Source of the DNA: Thermocoleostomius sinensis A174
Lineage (GTDB): Bacteria > Cyanobacteriota > Cyanobacteriia > Elainellales > Elainellaceae
Assembly: GCF_026802175.1 (NCBI RefSeq)
Contig: NZ_CP113797.1
Coordinates: 248,001-312,000 of the forward strand
DNA: 64,000 nt
Direction of reading: 5' to 3'
Shown in pieces: positions 8,702 to 18,155 of this stretch. The first letter of the stretch is position 1; each line of letters starts with the position of its first letter. Under the pieces are notes generated by a model. It was not told the DNA's origin. It did not search any database and worked only from the letters and a program-made list of their open reading frames with translations. The position numbers were made by a program, and so were the translations under genes.

Positions 8702-9249
8702 CGATCGCCACGATGACCATCCGGAAAAATGGTGGTGCTGTCATAGATGGCTGTCTGTAAATCGACCGCTTGTGCTCGGGCAAGGTTACAGCCCTGTAGG
8801 TTCGCGTTATCTAGGCAAGCGCGTTTCAGGTTTGCTCCTGATAGATCGGCAGATCTCAAATTGGCGTCTTTGAGGTTTGCACCGTAAAGATCGGCATTTT
8901 GCAAGTTGGCTGCACCAAAATCAACCCCTTCTAACTGGGAGTAGGCCAAATCAGCACGCACCAAATTTGTTTGTTGTAGGTTGGCACCCGTTAAGTTACT
9001 CATTTGTAAGCGCGCATTGCTGAGTTCTGCGCCTTGTAACTGTACGTCTTGCAGGTTGGCACGGCTGAGGTTGGCATAGGGCAAGTAGGCTTGCGTCAGA
9101 TTGCTGCCTTGCAGATCAACACCTTGTAAATTACATTCAAATAGATCGGCTTGGCTCAAATCACTGTTTCTAAAATCACGTCGCCCTTCAGCGTATTCAC
9201 TTAAAAGTTGTTTAATACTAATCTTTCGCATAGAAAAGATTTTTGCCAT
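8698..9249 (-). CDS. Pentapeptide-repeat protein
   Basis: A 183-residue protein made almost wholly of A(D/N)LxX pentapeptides from about residue 28 to 165 (SDLSQADLFECNLQGVDLQG is typical), which fold into a right-handed beta helix. The N-terminus (SIKQLLSEYAEGRRDF) is the capping helix often seen in cyanobacterial members. Function is unknown; some family members mimic DNA, most do not. ATG start at 9249, with a second in-frame ATG at 9231. Its stop (8698-8700) overlaps the stop of the histidine kinase gene within the tetramer CTAG, so the two genes converge with no spacer. Confidence 0.9.
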   Translation of the reverse strand: MAKIFSMRKISIKQLLSEYAEGRRDFRNSDLSQADLFECNLQGVDLQGSNLTQAYLPYANLSRANLQDVQLQGAELSNARLQMSNLTGANLQQTNLVRADLAYSQLEGVDFGAANLQNADLYGANLKDANLRSADLSGANLKRACLDNANLQGCNLARAQAVDLQTAIYDSTTIFPDGHRGDR

Positions 9250-9492
9250 GAGAACCAGACCCTTATCAACCCATGGGTTGCGAGGGCAACTTAAGTATTT
9301 ATGCTTACCTTTATAAAAGTTTACAAATAGCTATTTAAAAATGGTTCTGATTTAACTTTTTCTTTAGAGTAGCCTGCTACACAATTTGGCTTGTCCTTGC
9401 TCTGGGTGATGGGTGGTCAAAAGCGAAAGTGATGGTGACATGTGGCTAACTGTAGCTAAATTATTGAGCTTAAAAAGGCGCTCCAACTATTC

Positions 9493-10185
9493 TCATCGCT
9501 GCGATCGCCCGTTTGTGCCTTGAAAGAGTTGGATGATTTGGTGAATCGCCCCAGGTTTTGTCACCAGCAAAACGGTGGCCTCTGCCTCCAACACAGTATT
9601 CCCATCAGGGATCACTAAATCTTCATGAGGATGAGCTTGATAGCCGATGATCAACGAGCCTTTGGGAAAGTTTGAGTCTTGAGCAATCTGTGCCAAATTG
9701 CGCCCTACAACATTAGAAGCAGGAGGAATGCAGAGTTTAATGACTTCAATCTGATCTTGCTCAAAGTGCATCATTGATTCGACCTCTGGGTATTCGATCG
9801 CATTTACCATCGTAGAAACCGCCAAATCAACGGTGCTAATGATTGACGTAGCCCCTGCAATCCGATAGGGTTCAGCAAAATCTCGATGACGCATCCGCAC
9901 CAAAATTCGCGACACTCCATAGTGTTTAGAAAGCGCCACCATCGCCAAGTTAAGCGCATCATCTCGTAAGACGGCTGCTACGGCATCGGCTTTGCGAATG
10001 CCTGCCTCGATTAACACATCGGTACTGACAGCACTGCCTTCAAAGACCATGACCCCCAATTGTTCCCGTACATAGCGACAGGCAACTGGATCAATATCGA
10101 CCAGCGCCACTGTGTGTCCTAAATCCACGAGTTTCTGGGCCAAATTCATACCAATTAATCCGGCCCCAGCAATCACAACGTACAT
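9493..10185 (-). CDS. TrkA/KtrA-type potassium uptake regulatory subunit
   Basis: A 230-residue cytosolic protein with an N-terminal Rossmann RCK_N domain (GAGLIGMNLAQKLVDLGH, residues 7-24, then the acidic end of beta-2 in VALVDID) that binds NAD(H) or adenine nucleotides, and a C-terminal RCK_C domain from about residue 135 (VIKLCIPPASNVVGRNL). Such proteins form octameric rings that gate Trk/Ktr potassium channels. No channel subunit gene is adjacent. ATG start. In some cyanobacteria homologues are annotated simply as TrkA family protein. Confidence 0.9.
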   Translation of the reverse strand: MYVVIAGAGLIGMNLAQKLVDLGHTVALVDIDPVACRYVREQLGVMVFEGSAVSTDVLIEAGIRKADAVAAVLRDDALNLAMVALSKHYGVSRILVRMRHRDFAEPYRIAGATSIISTVDLAVSTMVNAIEYPEVESMMHFEQDQIEVIKLCIPPASNVVGRNLAQIAQDSNFPKGSLIIGYQAHPHEDLVIPDGNTVLEAEATVLLVTKPGAIHQIIQLFQGTNGRSQR

Positions 10186-10271
10186 GTTCTTTGCCCCCGA
10201 CGCACAACAACGGCTTTGTTTGACCTATCTGTCACACACTATAAACTCACAGCGTTAGCGGAACAGGGGGG

Positions 10272-11000
10272 TTATCGCTTTAGCCAAATTGCTCGCAAAC
10301 CCGCGGCTTTGGCTCCCTCATAGTCTTCCCGAACGCTATCACCGATGTGCCACGCCTGCTCTGGTAAACAGTTGTGCTTATTCAAGGCAGCTTGAAACAC
10401 CTGGCTGTCTGGCTTCGCGGCTCCTACTTCGGTAGAAATGGTGATCGACGAGAAAAAAGGTTCTAGCTCTAACCCCCGAAGTACTGAATACAGGCGAGTG
10501 TCAAAGTTAGACAAAACCCCCAAACTAATGCCTTGCTCGCGCCAGTAGGTTAGCGCTGGCCACACATCGGGATACACAAACCACGGTTCAGCCGTCGCAA
10601 AGTAGTCATAGAGAGTGGCAAAAAAGCCAGGAAAATCCTGAAATTGGTCGATCGCACCTACGTGCGCAAACGTTTGGTAGGCAATGTGGTACCACCAGTT
10701 GTATTCCCGCTGAGGAATCTCAGCCGTTGCAGTTTCCGGAAATGCCATCGGAGTCGCCGATTTGAACGTTTGGAAAAAGGCTTGATTTAATGCCGTCGGA
10801 TCAGCCGTCACATCAAACCGTCGGGCGATCGTGCTGTAGGCGTCACCAACACTGCCTTTCACCCCAAATAGAGTTCCAACCGCATCGAGAAAGATGACGT
10901 GGGGATAGTCAGAAAATCCAGCGTCCTGTTGGGTCATTTGCAGGCTATCTGTATCAAGCGAATCAGCCGTCGAACATTCGGCAGAACTGGATGAATGCAC
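10272..11000 (-). CDS. HAD-superfamily hydrolase
   Basis: A 242-residue haloacid-dehalogenase-type phosphatase. Motif I is FLDAVGTLFG: the nucleophile aspartate is present, but the usual second aspartate (DxDGT) is Val, as in the dehalogenase-like subgroup (DxxGT). Motif II is the LSNFD stretch, motif III KPDSQVF, and motif IV HIGDSVREDYEGAKAAG. The helical cap lies between about residues 55 and 130. The GTG start at 11000 has AGGAG about ten bases upstream; an in-frame ATG at 10937 would remove a Ser-rich 21-residue tail that homologues usually lack. Substrate is unknown. Confidence 0.88.
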   Translation of the reverse strand: MHSSSSAECSTADSLDTDSLQMTQQDAGFSDYPHVIFLDAVGTLFGVKGSVGDAYSTIARRFDVTADPTALNQAFFQTFKSATPMAFPETATAEIPQREYNWWYHIAYQTFAHVGAIDQFQDFPGFFATLYDYFATAEPWFVYPDVWPALTYWREQGISLGVLSNFDTRLYSVLRGLELEPFFSSITISTEVGAAKPDSQVFQAALNKHNCLPEQAWHIGDSVREDYEGAKAAGLRAIWLKR

Positions 11001-11057
11001 AACTCACTGCTCCTGGATATTATGAAGTTTGACGGTAGCGCTTGCGATCAGAGGGTA

Positions 11058-12254
11058 TTAGTGGTGAGCTAACAGATCGCGAATCGGTTGAACAATCCAA
11101 TTCAACCCCACTTTAATTTGATGATCGAGCGTAGGCATCCGATACAGATACAGCAAGCGTCGAGCAATATAAGCGGCTGGGCCCTCTAACTTGACTCCTA
11201 ATCCAGCCAATGTCGCATTACTGGTTCCCAAAGTCATCATTTCACCCAAGGGCGTATAGCGGAACGGCAGCAATGGGCGATCACTGATCGTTGCCCAAAT
11301 ATTCCATCCCGCATATTCAGCTTGTTGAAACGCCACTTGAGCGGTTCCCGGTACTTTCTGCCCATCAGCATCCTGACATTCAGCCAAGTCACCCAAGGCA
11401 AAGATCTCTGGGCGATCGATGACTTGTAGCGTCGGTGTCACCACTACCTGATCGCGAGAATTATGTTTAATGGGCAGATGACGAATGACATCCACAACTT
11501 TGGTGCCAACTGTCCACAGAACAATATCAACCGGAATCGTATCTACCTTGCCTTTGTATTCCAGGGTTATACTGTCGGCAGTGATCGACTCCACCTTAGT
11601 TTCTAAATCTAACCAGACATCTCGCTCACGAAGGGCTTTCGTCGCTGTCTCGCGATTAAACTCTGGAGAATTGCGCAGAATTTGATCGGTGAGTTCGATA
11701 ATTCGCAGTCGTCCTCGATCGCCTAGTCGTTCTGCCAATTTACACGCCAACTCCACACCGCTGTAACCGGCTCCTACGATTGCAACTCGAATCTTGTCCT
11801 GGTTGGATTGCTCCAATGCCCGCAGACGCTCTTCCAACTGATACGCATCCGTGATTGTGCGAAAGGGAATGGCATATTCGGCAGCTCCAGGAACCTGATC
11901 TAACGGCGTTTCACCCCCCATTGCCAAAACCAAGTAATCGTAATTCAACGGGGCTGCATCTTTGAACTGGACAGTTTTTGCTTCAACATCGATGGCGTCT
12001 ACGGCTGCTTGCTGAAAGCGAATACCTGTGTTTGCCAATAGCTCTGTAAAAGGCGGGGCAATTTCCCATGTTTCCAACTCTCCTGTTAGCAATTCATAAA
12101 GCAACGGAGAAAATAAAAACCGATCGCGCTGATCGACTAGCACAATTTCTGGTTTATGTTGCTGTGTCCATGGCAATTGATCTAGGCGTAATGCCGTGTA
12201 GAGACCACCAAAGCCTCCACCCAGGATGCAGATACGAGTTGATTGTTGAGTCAT
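11058..12254 (-). CDS. ndbB: Type II NAD(P)H dehydrogenase NdbB / demethylphylloquinone reductase
   Basis: A 398-residue flavoprotein with two dinucleotide folds: FAD site CILGGGFGGLYTALRL near the N-terminus and NAD(P)H site VAIVGAGYSGVELA near residue 160. The second FAD contact is IFALGDLAECQD. It agrees with my recollection of Synechocystis Slr1743 (NdbB), including a C-terminal hydrophobic segment (YIARRLLYLYRMPT) that may attach it to the membrane. NdbB reduces demethylphylloquinone before the final methylation of vitamin K1 for photosystem I, so a biosynthetic role is at least as likely as respiration. ATG start. It lies between the HAD and ABC1 kinase genes on the same strand. Confidence 0.88.
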   Translation of the reverse strand: MTQQSTRICILGGGFGGLYTALRLDQLPWTQQHKPEIVLVDQRDRFLFSPLLYELLTGELETWEIAPPFTELLANTGIRFQQAAVDAIDVEAKTVQFKDAAPLNYDYLVLAMGGETPLDQVPGAAEYAIPFRTITDAYQLEERLRALEQSNQDKIRVAIVGAGYSGVELACKLAERLGDRGRLRIIELTDQILRNSPEFNRETATKALRERDVWLDLETKVESITADSITLEYKGKVDTIPVDIVLWTVGTKVVDVIRHLPIKHNSRDQVVVTPTLQVIDRPEIFALGDLAECQDADGQKVPGTAQVAFQQAEYAGWNIWATISDRPLLPFRYTPLGEMMTLGTSNATLAGLGVKLEGPAAYIARRLLYLYRMPTLDHQIKVGLNWIVQPIRDLLAHH

Positions 12255-12314
12255 GGTGCGATCGAATGGTTAAGCAAGCGGCTTCTCTTACAGGATAGCA
12301 ACCAAGGTTTGACG

Positions 12315-14345
12315 CTAACGAGAAGCAGCAGGAAGCGATGGCTGTGATGACTTTTGCGATTGGGTAATCGAGGAACCGTTCGCACGATGTCCGTTCTGTT
12401 GATTGGGTTGCTCCTGCAACAACACTTCTCGAATGAGTCGAGCGGCAGTTCGTTGGGCTAGTCCGCCCACAATTTGTTGCCCTAACTGTTGAGCTTCCGG
12501 TTTAGCCAACAGGCGCGGTACGATCGGCACTAACTGCACCGGATCAAAACCAGGTGTTTCCCTGAGCAAATTGAGAATGCGTAAAATTCGCTCTAAATTT
12601 TCCGACGGTTGGGCTGGTGGGGGTGGGCTAGATTGCTGCCCATTCCAACGGAACAAATTTTGCAGATTGTACGTAACTTGATCGATTGTGCTGCGTCCAA
12701 AGTCATCGATGCCTCGAATAATCTCATCGGCTAGAAATATGCGAATGAACTCACCGCGTTCTGAAAACAGAAACTCGATTGTTTGGTTCAAAACCTGATT
12801 AATATCGTAATCTTGGCTTTCCTTTGCATTGCGCAGAAGATTTTCCAAGCGATTCCAGCGGAAACTGCCGTCTTTAAATAAGAGATCCCGAAGCGAGTTT
12901 CGCAATTGGGGTGATGGATCGGTCAACAAGCGCTTGGCAACATAAGGATATGCCTTACTCAACACTTTGAAGTTGGGATCAACGTTAATGGCAATACCTT
13001 CCAGTGTCACCAGCGATCGAATAATTAACGCATAGTAAGCCGGCACACGGAAGGGAAACTCGTACATCACCCGTGATAGCTGATCCGTAATACTCTTGAA
13101 ATTGAGTTCGGCTACACTCGCTCCTAGGGCATTGTTAAACACACCCGCCAAAGCAGGAACGATCGGCGTGAGATCGGTATCTGGCGTCAGAAACTCTAAA
13201 TTGACATAGTCATTCGCCAAGCCTTCAAAATCGCGATTGACCAAATGTACCACTGCTTCAATTAGCCCGTAACGTTGATAGGGCTTAACTTCACTCATCA
13301 TGCCAAAGTCAAGATAAGCCAGCTTACCGTCTGGCGTTGCCAGCAAGTTGCCTGGATGCGGATCAGCATGAAAGAAGCCATGCTCCAACAGTTGCAGCAG
13401 CGAACACTGTACCCCGACTTCCACTAGGTAACCTGCATCAATTCCTTGGGCACGAATTTCTTGAGTTTGCGTGAGTTTGGTGCCCGTAATCCATTCCATT
13501 GTCAGCACCCGTCGCTGTGTGTACTGCCAGTAGATTCGAGGCACATAAACATCGGTAACGTGACCATAAAGCTGGGCAAACCGTTCAGCATTTCGCCCCT
13601 CTTGGGTATAGTCCATTTCCTCGAAAATTCGGGCGCCAAACTCGTCCATAATGCCAACAAGGTCACTGCGAACGCGCTTAAGATTATTAGCAGCCCAACT
13701 GGCCAATCCCCGCAGAATGTAAAGATCTAATGTGATTTGCTGAGCCAGACCAGGACGCTGAACTTTAACAGCAACGGTTTCACCACTTTTTAGCTTGCCT
13801 TTATAGACCTGTCCCAATGAGGCTGCTGCCACGGGTTTGTCTGACAACTCAGCATAAATTTGGTCAGGACGATCGCCCAATTCTTCTTCAATAAAGCGAA
13901 ATGCAACTTCATTGGGAAACGGCGGCAACTGGTCCTGTAACAGCGTCAGTTCTTCCAAATAAGTAGGCGGAACTAGATCTGGACGAGTAGATAGCGCTTG
14001 CCCGATTTTGATATAGGCTGGACCCAATCGGGTCAGAATCTGTCTCAATTTGACGGCTCGTTTTGGTTGGTTCTGCTCAATTTGCCCCGTTTGCCGATCC
14101 CACCAAAGTGACACAACAAAGGTTGCAAACGTCCAGAAAATACTAGACAGCCTTCCCCACACCTGCCACGGACGATGACGGTAATAAGCAGCGATCACAG
14201 CCGGATCATACCGGGGAACTTCTTCCAACTCTTCCACATGAACCGATTTAAGGTGTGGGTTGGGTTCTGGGTGCAATTCGCTTTCAACCACAATGCCCGA
14301 GGTTTGATTCATGTCGTTTGATGGGGGAGAGGATAAGGTCTGCAT
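12315..14345 (-). CDS. ABC1/AarF/UbiB-family atypical kinase
   Basis: A 676-residue ABC1-family protein. Family motifs are visible: the KxGQ extension (YIKIGQALSTRPDL), the Ala-rich nucleotide loop AAASLGQVYKG in place of the Gly-rich loop, the lysine of AVKVQRPG, and the catalytic and metal sites HADPHPGNLL and YLDFGMMS. The C-terminal third is helical and ends in a Gln/Ser-rich tail. Members act in quinone metabolism (UbiB) and, in plastids, in prenylquinone and plastoglobule functions, which makes the neighbouring quinone enzyme ndbB, 60 bp downstream on the same strand, an informative neighbour. Several paralogues are usual in cyanobacteria. Confidence 0.92.
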   Translation of the reverse strand: MQTLSSPPSNDMNQTSGIVVESELHPEPNPHLKSVHVEELEEVPRYDPAVIAAYYRHRPWQVWGRLSSIFWTFATFVVSLWWDRQTGQIEQNQPKRAVKLRQILTRLGPAYIKIGQALSTRPDLVPPTYLEELTLLQDQLPPFPNEVAFRFIEEELGDRPDQIYAELSDKPVAAASLGQVYKGKLKSGETVAVKVQRPGLAQQITLDLYILRGLASWAANNLKRVRSDLVGIMDEFGARIFEEMDYTQEGRNAERFAQLYGHVTDVYVPRIYWQYTQRRVLTMEWITGTKLTQTQEIRAQGIDAGYLVEVGVQCSLLQLLEHGFFHADPHPGNLLATPDGKLAYLDFGMMSEVKPYQRYGLIEAVVHLVNRDFEGLANDYVNLEFLTPDTDLTPIVPALAGVFNNALGASVAELNFKSITDQLSRVMYEFPFRVPAYYALIIRSLVTLEGIAINVDPNFKVLSKAYPYVAKRLLTDPSPQLRNSLRDLLFKDGSFRWNRLENLLRNAKESQDYDINQVLNQTIEFLFSERGEFIRIFLADEIIRGIDDFGRSTIDQVTYNLQNLFRWNGQQSSPPPPAQPSENLERILRILNLLRETPGFDPVQLVPIVPRLLAKPEAQQLGQQIVGGLAQRTAARLIREVLLQEQPNQQNGHRANGSSITQSQKSSQPSLPAASR

Positions 14346-15053
14346 TGGTTTACGTTAAAGTTATCTCGCGAGATGGAAAGCTACCTGGATAGGGGCGGAA
14401 ACGTGGCAGTGGCTGAGTTACCTTGGGTGAGTTACCTAGTGCGTATACTTTTTGCTGATTTACTACTTCAAAAAAGTTTTGAGCTAGAGTCTCAATTCAC
14501 TGTATCGAGATCGAACCCTTAGGCGTGGGTTGAAAGCCGTCATGAATCGATCGCAAAAACCAGACGTTTATTGAGGTAGTCAAACTATCAGGTGACGAAT
14601 ACAAGTGACAAATATTTGTTGAAAACATTGAACTAGCATGCTTAAAGCGATCGAACCTATCCAACAGCGAAAACTCTGAATGACTCGGCAAATTACTCAG
14701 CGTCGTTGCCGGCGGTGAACCAGCCCAACACCTCAAATTCATTTAGAGAGGAAATTCATTTAGATAGACGATCGGCAAAATACACTCATGTAACGTATTG
14801 TAACAGCAGGATTTGCTAGGGGCACATCTGTCAGGCGGGGGAAAACAGCAGAATTAGAAAAATGGAGGATTTGAGTAGATAGACTGATGGGTGGATAAAT
14901 GGGTGGAGATAGGTTGTACGCCGAAGGGCTAATCTTGCTAATTCATCCTTAAACAGAAAGTAGGTTGAGCTTCGGCAGTCTAGATAAGCCGATAAACTGA
15001 ATAGAGAAGCCCAATCGGGTGATGCCCCTTTCTTGGTCGATCGCTGTTGATTC
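14346..15053. other. 708-bp intergenic region between divergent genes
   Basis: Divergent promoter region of the ABC1 kinase and recN. Both strands contain only short ORFs without recognisable content. It is rich in short direct repeats: TGAGTTACCT at 14414 and 14428, a 13-bp repeat (AAATTCATTTAGA) at 14735 and 14752, and ATGGGTGGA at 14887 and 14899. I checked for tRNA, tmRNA and RNase P RNA landmarks and saw none. Confidence 0.5.
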
Positions 15054-16919
15054 ATGCTGATTTCCCTTCACATCGAAAATTTTGCTTTGGTTGATCGCTT
15101 AGAGTTGGAGCTTGGAATGGGATTGAATGTCCTGACCGGAGAGACAGGGGCAGGAAAGTCAATCATTCTAGATGCTTTAGATGCGGCATTAGGCGGAAAA
15201 GTATCGGCGCGGGCGGTTCGGACAGGAGCCGATCGGGCCCTAATTGAAGCGTCATTCGATCTAGATCCAGGGCTAATTGCTTGGTTGTCTGAACAACAAA
15301 TTGAATTGGTCGATGACATGTCGCTGGTTTGTAGTCGCGAACTGACGGTGAATCGAGGCAATGTGCGCAGCCGATCGCGGGTTAATGGGGTACTGGTAAA
15401 TAAGCAGCAAATGGAATCGTTGCGCGATCGCTTGCTGGAAATTACGGCACAGGGTCAAACCATGCAATTGGGCAATCCCTCACTTCAGCGCGATTGGCTT
15501 GATGCATTTGGAGGGGCAGCGTTGCTAGAACAGCGAGAAGTGGTGACAGATTTACATGTCGCTACCCAACAAGCTCTGAAGACGCTTGAGAAGCGCCGCC
15601 AGTTTGAGCAACAACGTTTACAACAGCTAGATTTATTTGAATATCAAGCCAAAGAACTGATTGCGGCAAACCTTAGTGATCCCAATGAGTTAACCGAGCT
15701 AGAACAAGAGCGGCAACGTCTCAGCCATAGCGTAGAGCTACAGCAGCAAAGCTATCAGGTCTATCAAGCGTTGTACCAAAATGACAGCGGTGCTCTGGCC
15801 TGTGCTGATCTATTAGGACAGGCGGAAACGACGCTGCAAGATATGCTGCGCTATGATAACCAACTGCAACCGATTGCGGATTTGGTGAGTGAGGCGTTAG
15901 CACAAGTTGAGGAAGCCGGGCGACTGATCAATCAATATGGTGAAGGATTGGAAACCGATCCAGAACGCTTACAGATCGTAGAAGAACGCATTATTCAACT
16001 GAAGCAAATTTGTAAGAAATATGGACCAACGCTAACGGAGGCGATCGCTTACAGTCAGCAGGTGCAGCGCGAATTAGAAGAATTGAGTGGCAGTGGTCAA
16101 TCACTAGAGGTATTGGAGCAACAGTTTCAAGAGCGAGAGGCGGAACTGGCGCAGGCCTGCGCTAAACTCACAGATTTGCGGCAACGAGCAGCCCGATCGC
16201 TGGAGGCTTTATTAGTAAAGGAGCTAAAGCCACTAGCTATGGATAAGGTGCAGTTCAAAGTCGATATTGCACCCGTTACACCAACAGCAACCGGTGCCGA
16301 TCGGATCACGTTTGTATTTAGCCCGAATCCTGGTGAACCGCTGCAACCTTTAACAGAGATTGCATCTGGTGGCGAGATGAGCCGCTTTCTGCTGGCATTG
16401 AAGGCCTGTTTCTCGCAAGTTGATTCGGTTGGCACGATGGTGTTTGACGAAATAGATGTTGGGGTGTCTGGTCGGGTGGCACAGGCGATCGCTGAAAAGC
16501 TACATCAACTTAGCCGACGCCATCAAGTCTTGTGTGTCACGCACCAACCAATTGTGGCTGCTATGGCAGACAATCACTATCGAGTCAATAAAGCTGTTGT
16601 GGACTCGGACGAAACGGCAACTCTTGGGCGCGGCCGGGGCAAAGCGAAAACACCGATCGAAGAGCCAGCGAACGGAGCCATGCTTCCTGCTGGGGAAGAG
16701 GTGCGAACTGTCGTGCGAGTAGTGGTGCTAGACGATCGACAGCGCCGTGAAGAACTGGCCGAACTGGCGGGTGGTAAATCGGATCAAGAGGCGATTGCTT
16801 TTGCGGAATCCCTGCTGGTGCAAGCAGCTAACACACGATTAACACAATCTCCAACGGCTTCAACCACCAAAGCAGCAACCAAGTCAGCCCGATCAAAGAC
16901 GCGACAATCTCAAGGGTGA
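15054..16919 (+). CDS. recN: DNA repair ATPase RecN
   Basis: RecN is an SMC-like ATPase that acts early in double-strand-break repair. The 621 residues include Walker A GETGAGKS (29-36), two coiled-coil arms (about 150-370, with no zinc hook), the signature ASGGEMSRFLLALK and Walker B MVFDEIDVGVSG, then the CVTHQP switch region. It is somewhat longer than typical RecN (about 550-570): the excess is a low-complexity insertion between the ATPase C-lobe strands (about residues 515-550, with GRGRGKAK) and a Thr/Ser/Lys-rich tail. ATG start. Raf1 follows about 95 bp downstream on the same strand; no functional link is known. Confidence 0.96.
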   Translation: MLISLHIENFALVDRLELELGMGLNVLTGETGAGKSIILDALDAALGGKVSARAVRTGADRALIEASFDLDPGLIAWLSEQQIELVDDMSLVCSRELTVNRGNVRSRSRVNGVLVNKQQMESLRDRLLEITAQGQTMQLGNPSLQRDWLDAFGGAALLEQREVVTDLHVATQQALKTLEKRRQFEQQRLQQLDLFEYQAKELIAANLSDPNELTELEQERQRLSHSVELQQQSYQVYQALYQNDSGALACADLLGQAETTLQDMLRYDNQLQPIADLVSEALAQVEEAGRLINQYGEGLETDPERLQIVEERIIQLKQICKKYGPTLTEAIAYSQQVQRELEELSGSGQSLEVLEQQFQEREAELAQACAKLTDLRQRAARSLEALLVKELKPLAMDKVQFKVDIAPVTPTATGADRITFVFSPNPGEPLQPLTEIASGGEMSRFLLALKACFSQVDSVGTMVFDEIDVGVSGRVAQAIAEKLHQLSRRHQVLCVTHQPIVAAMADNHYRVNKAVVDSDETATLGRGRGKAKTPIEEPANGAMLPAGEEVRTVVRVVVLDDRQRREELAELAGGKSDQEAIAFAESLLVQAANTRLTQSPTASTTKAATKSARSKTRQSQG

Positions 16920-17013
16920 TGAGTAACAAGCAATCGGTTACAGTTAAAAATGCTGAAGGCGATCGCGCCATAGCCTAACGGTTGAGTAACGAGTTTCTAG
17001 TGAGAGAATTACC

Positions 17014-18105
17014 ATGTCTACCTTGCCATCCAATCCGTCGGATTTTCCATCCGCAGATCCATTGACGGATGAAGCAGCGCAGGAATTACTACTCGCCCTC
17101 CGCCGTAAAGAAGGTAACTGGATCGCTTGGGGACAAGCCTGTCAACGGCTACACAAGGCAGGGTATTCGCCCCAGCGCATTTTTGAGGAAACTGGGTTTG
17201 AGCCTAGTCAACAAAATCAAATCACGGTAGCGGCACAGGTCTATCAGTCGATCGCCAACCAGGTGGCAACTGATGTACTAGCCCGCTTCGATCGCACAGG
17301 TAGTGATTTGCTGTACGAATTTCGGATTTTGTCTCAAGCTCAGCGCTGTGATGCCGCTGCGATCGCCGTTGAAAAGGGCATTGATTCGGAAGGGGCCCGG
17401 GATATTGCCAAAGCCCTGAAAGAATTTGGTTGGCTGTCGAATCCACCTAAGGACTTCACCGAACATCCCAGTGATGCGATTACCTACTATTACTGGAAGT
17501 TGGCACGTCAACAGTCCGACCTGCAAACTCGATCGCGACTGATTGCCCAAGCTCTGCGATTTGCCAGCAGCGACTCAGCCCGCCGCCAAGTGGAAGCACT
17601 GCTCACTGATTTCACCGTCTCTAGAATCCGATCGGCCCCTCGGCTACCGTTCTATCGCCTAGAGTCTGCGGAGGAGCAACCACGGGTGATTCCGGTAGCT
17701 GGTAAATTGCCACTGGCAACGGCCGATCTGAAGGCGGTTCCCGTTGTAGATGAACATGGCGCGTTCAAAATCGTTCAGTTTTCGGGTGTAGGCGCGTGGA
17801 CAGCCCTTCCCAGTTGGCAAGTGGTGCGGAATGCGGAAGATCCGGTCATGGTCATGACAGACAGCAATCAGCTTGCCCCAGACGCCTCGGAAGCGACCGA
17901 AGAGGTGTTGGTGATGATCGATCGGGCCCAGCGGCAGTGGAACGATGAAAGTTATTTCGCTGTTGATCAATCCGGTCAATTAGAAATTCGCTGGTTTGAA
18001 GAAGCTCCTGACCTCCCATTGCTAGGGCAAGTGGTACTGGTTCTGCGTCCCAAGAAAGTTCTAGATGAAGACTTTAATAAAGAGCTTTGGCAGGTAGAAG
18101 AGTGA
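17014..18105 (+). CDS. raf1: Rubisco accumulation factor 1
   Basis: Raf1 is an assembly chaperone that dimerises and clamps the Rubisco large-subunit antiparallel dimer so that RbcL8 can form before small subunits join. The 363-residue length is normal. The N-terminal helical domain (residues about 20-190, including IAWGQACQRLHKAGYSPQRI and DAITYYYWKLARQQ, both family landmarks) is joined by a linker to the C-terminal beta domain (about 205-345), which dimerises. ATG start. It is in the same orientation as recN; rbc genes are not in this window. Confidence 0.95.
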   Translation: MSTLPSNPSDFPSADPLTDEAAQELLLALRRKEGNWIAWGQACQRLHKAGYSPQRIFEETGFEPSQQNQITVAAQVYQSIANQVATDVLARFDRTGSDLLYEFRILSQAQRCDAAAIAVEKGIDSEGARDIAKALKEFGWLSNPPKDFTEHPSDAITYYYWKLARQQSDLQTRSRLIAQALRFASSDSARRQVEALLTDFTVSRIRSAPRLPFYRLESAEEQPRVIPVAGKLPLATADLKAVPVVDEHGAFKIVQFSGVGAWTALPSWQVVRNAEDPVMVMTDSNQLAPDASEATEEVLVMIDRAQRQWNDESYFAVDQSGQLEIRWFEEAPDLPLLGQVVLVLRPKKVLDEDFNKELWQVEE

Positions 18106-18155
18106 GGAAAGAGTCGCGAGGGCAAACCAGCGAAGCGATAGCTTCCCCTGTCCGC

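Noticed and set aside
14497-14742. Leftward ORF in the ABC1 kinase-recN spacer
   Set aside because: No domain, odd composition and no ribosome site; it lies in a repeat-rich promoter region.
15427-15432. Frequent GCGATCGC palindromes as repeats or sites
   Set aside because: These are HIP1 sites, common over the whole genome of many cyanobacteria; they are taken as a taxonomic marker only.
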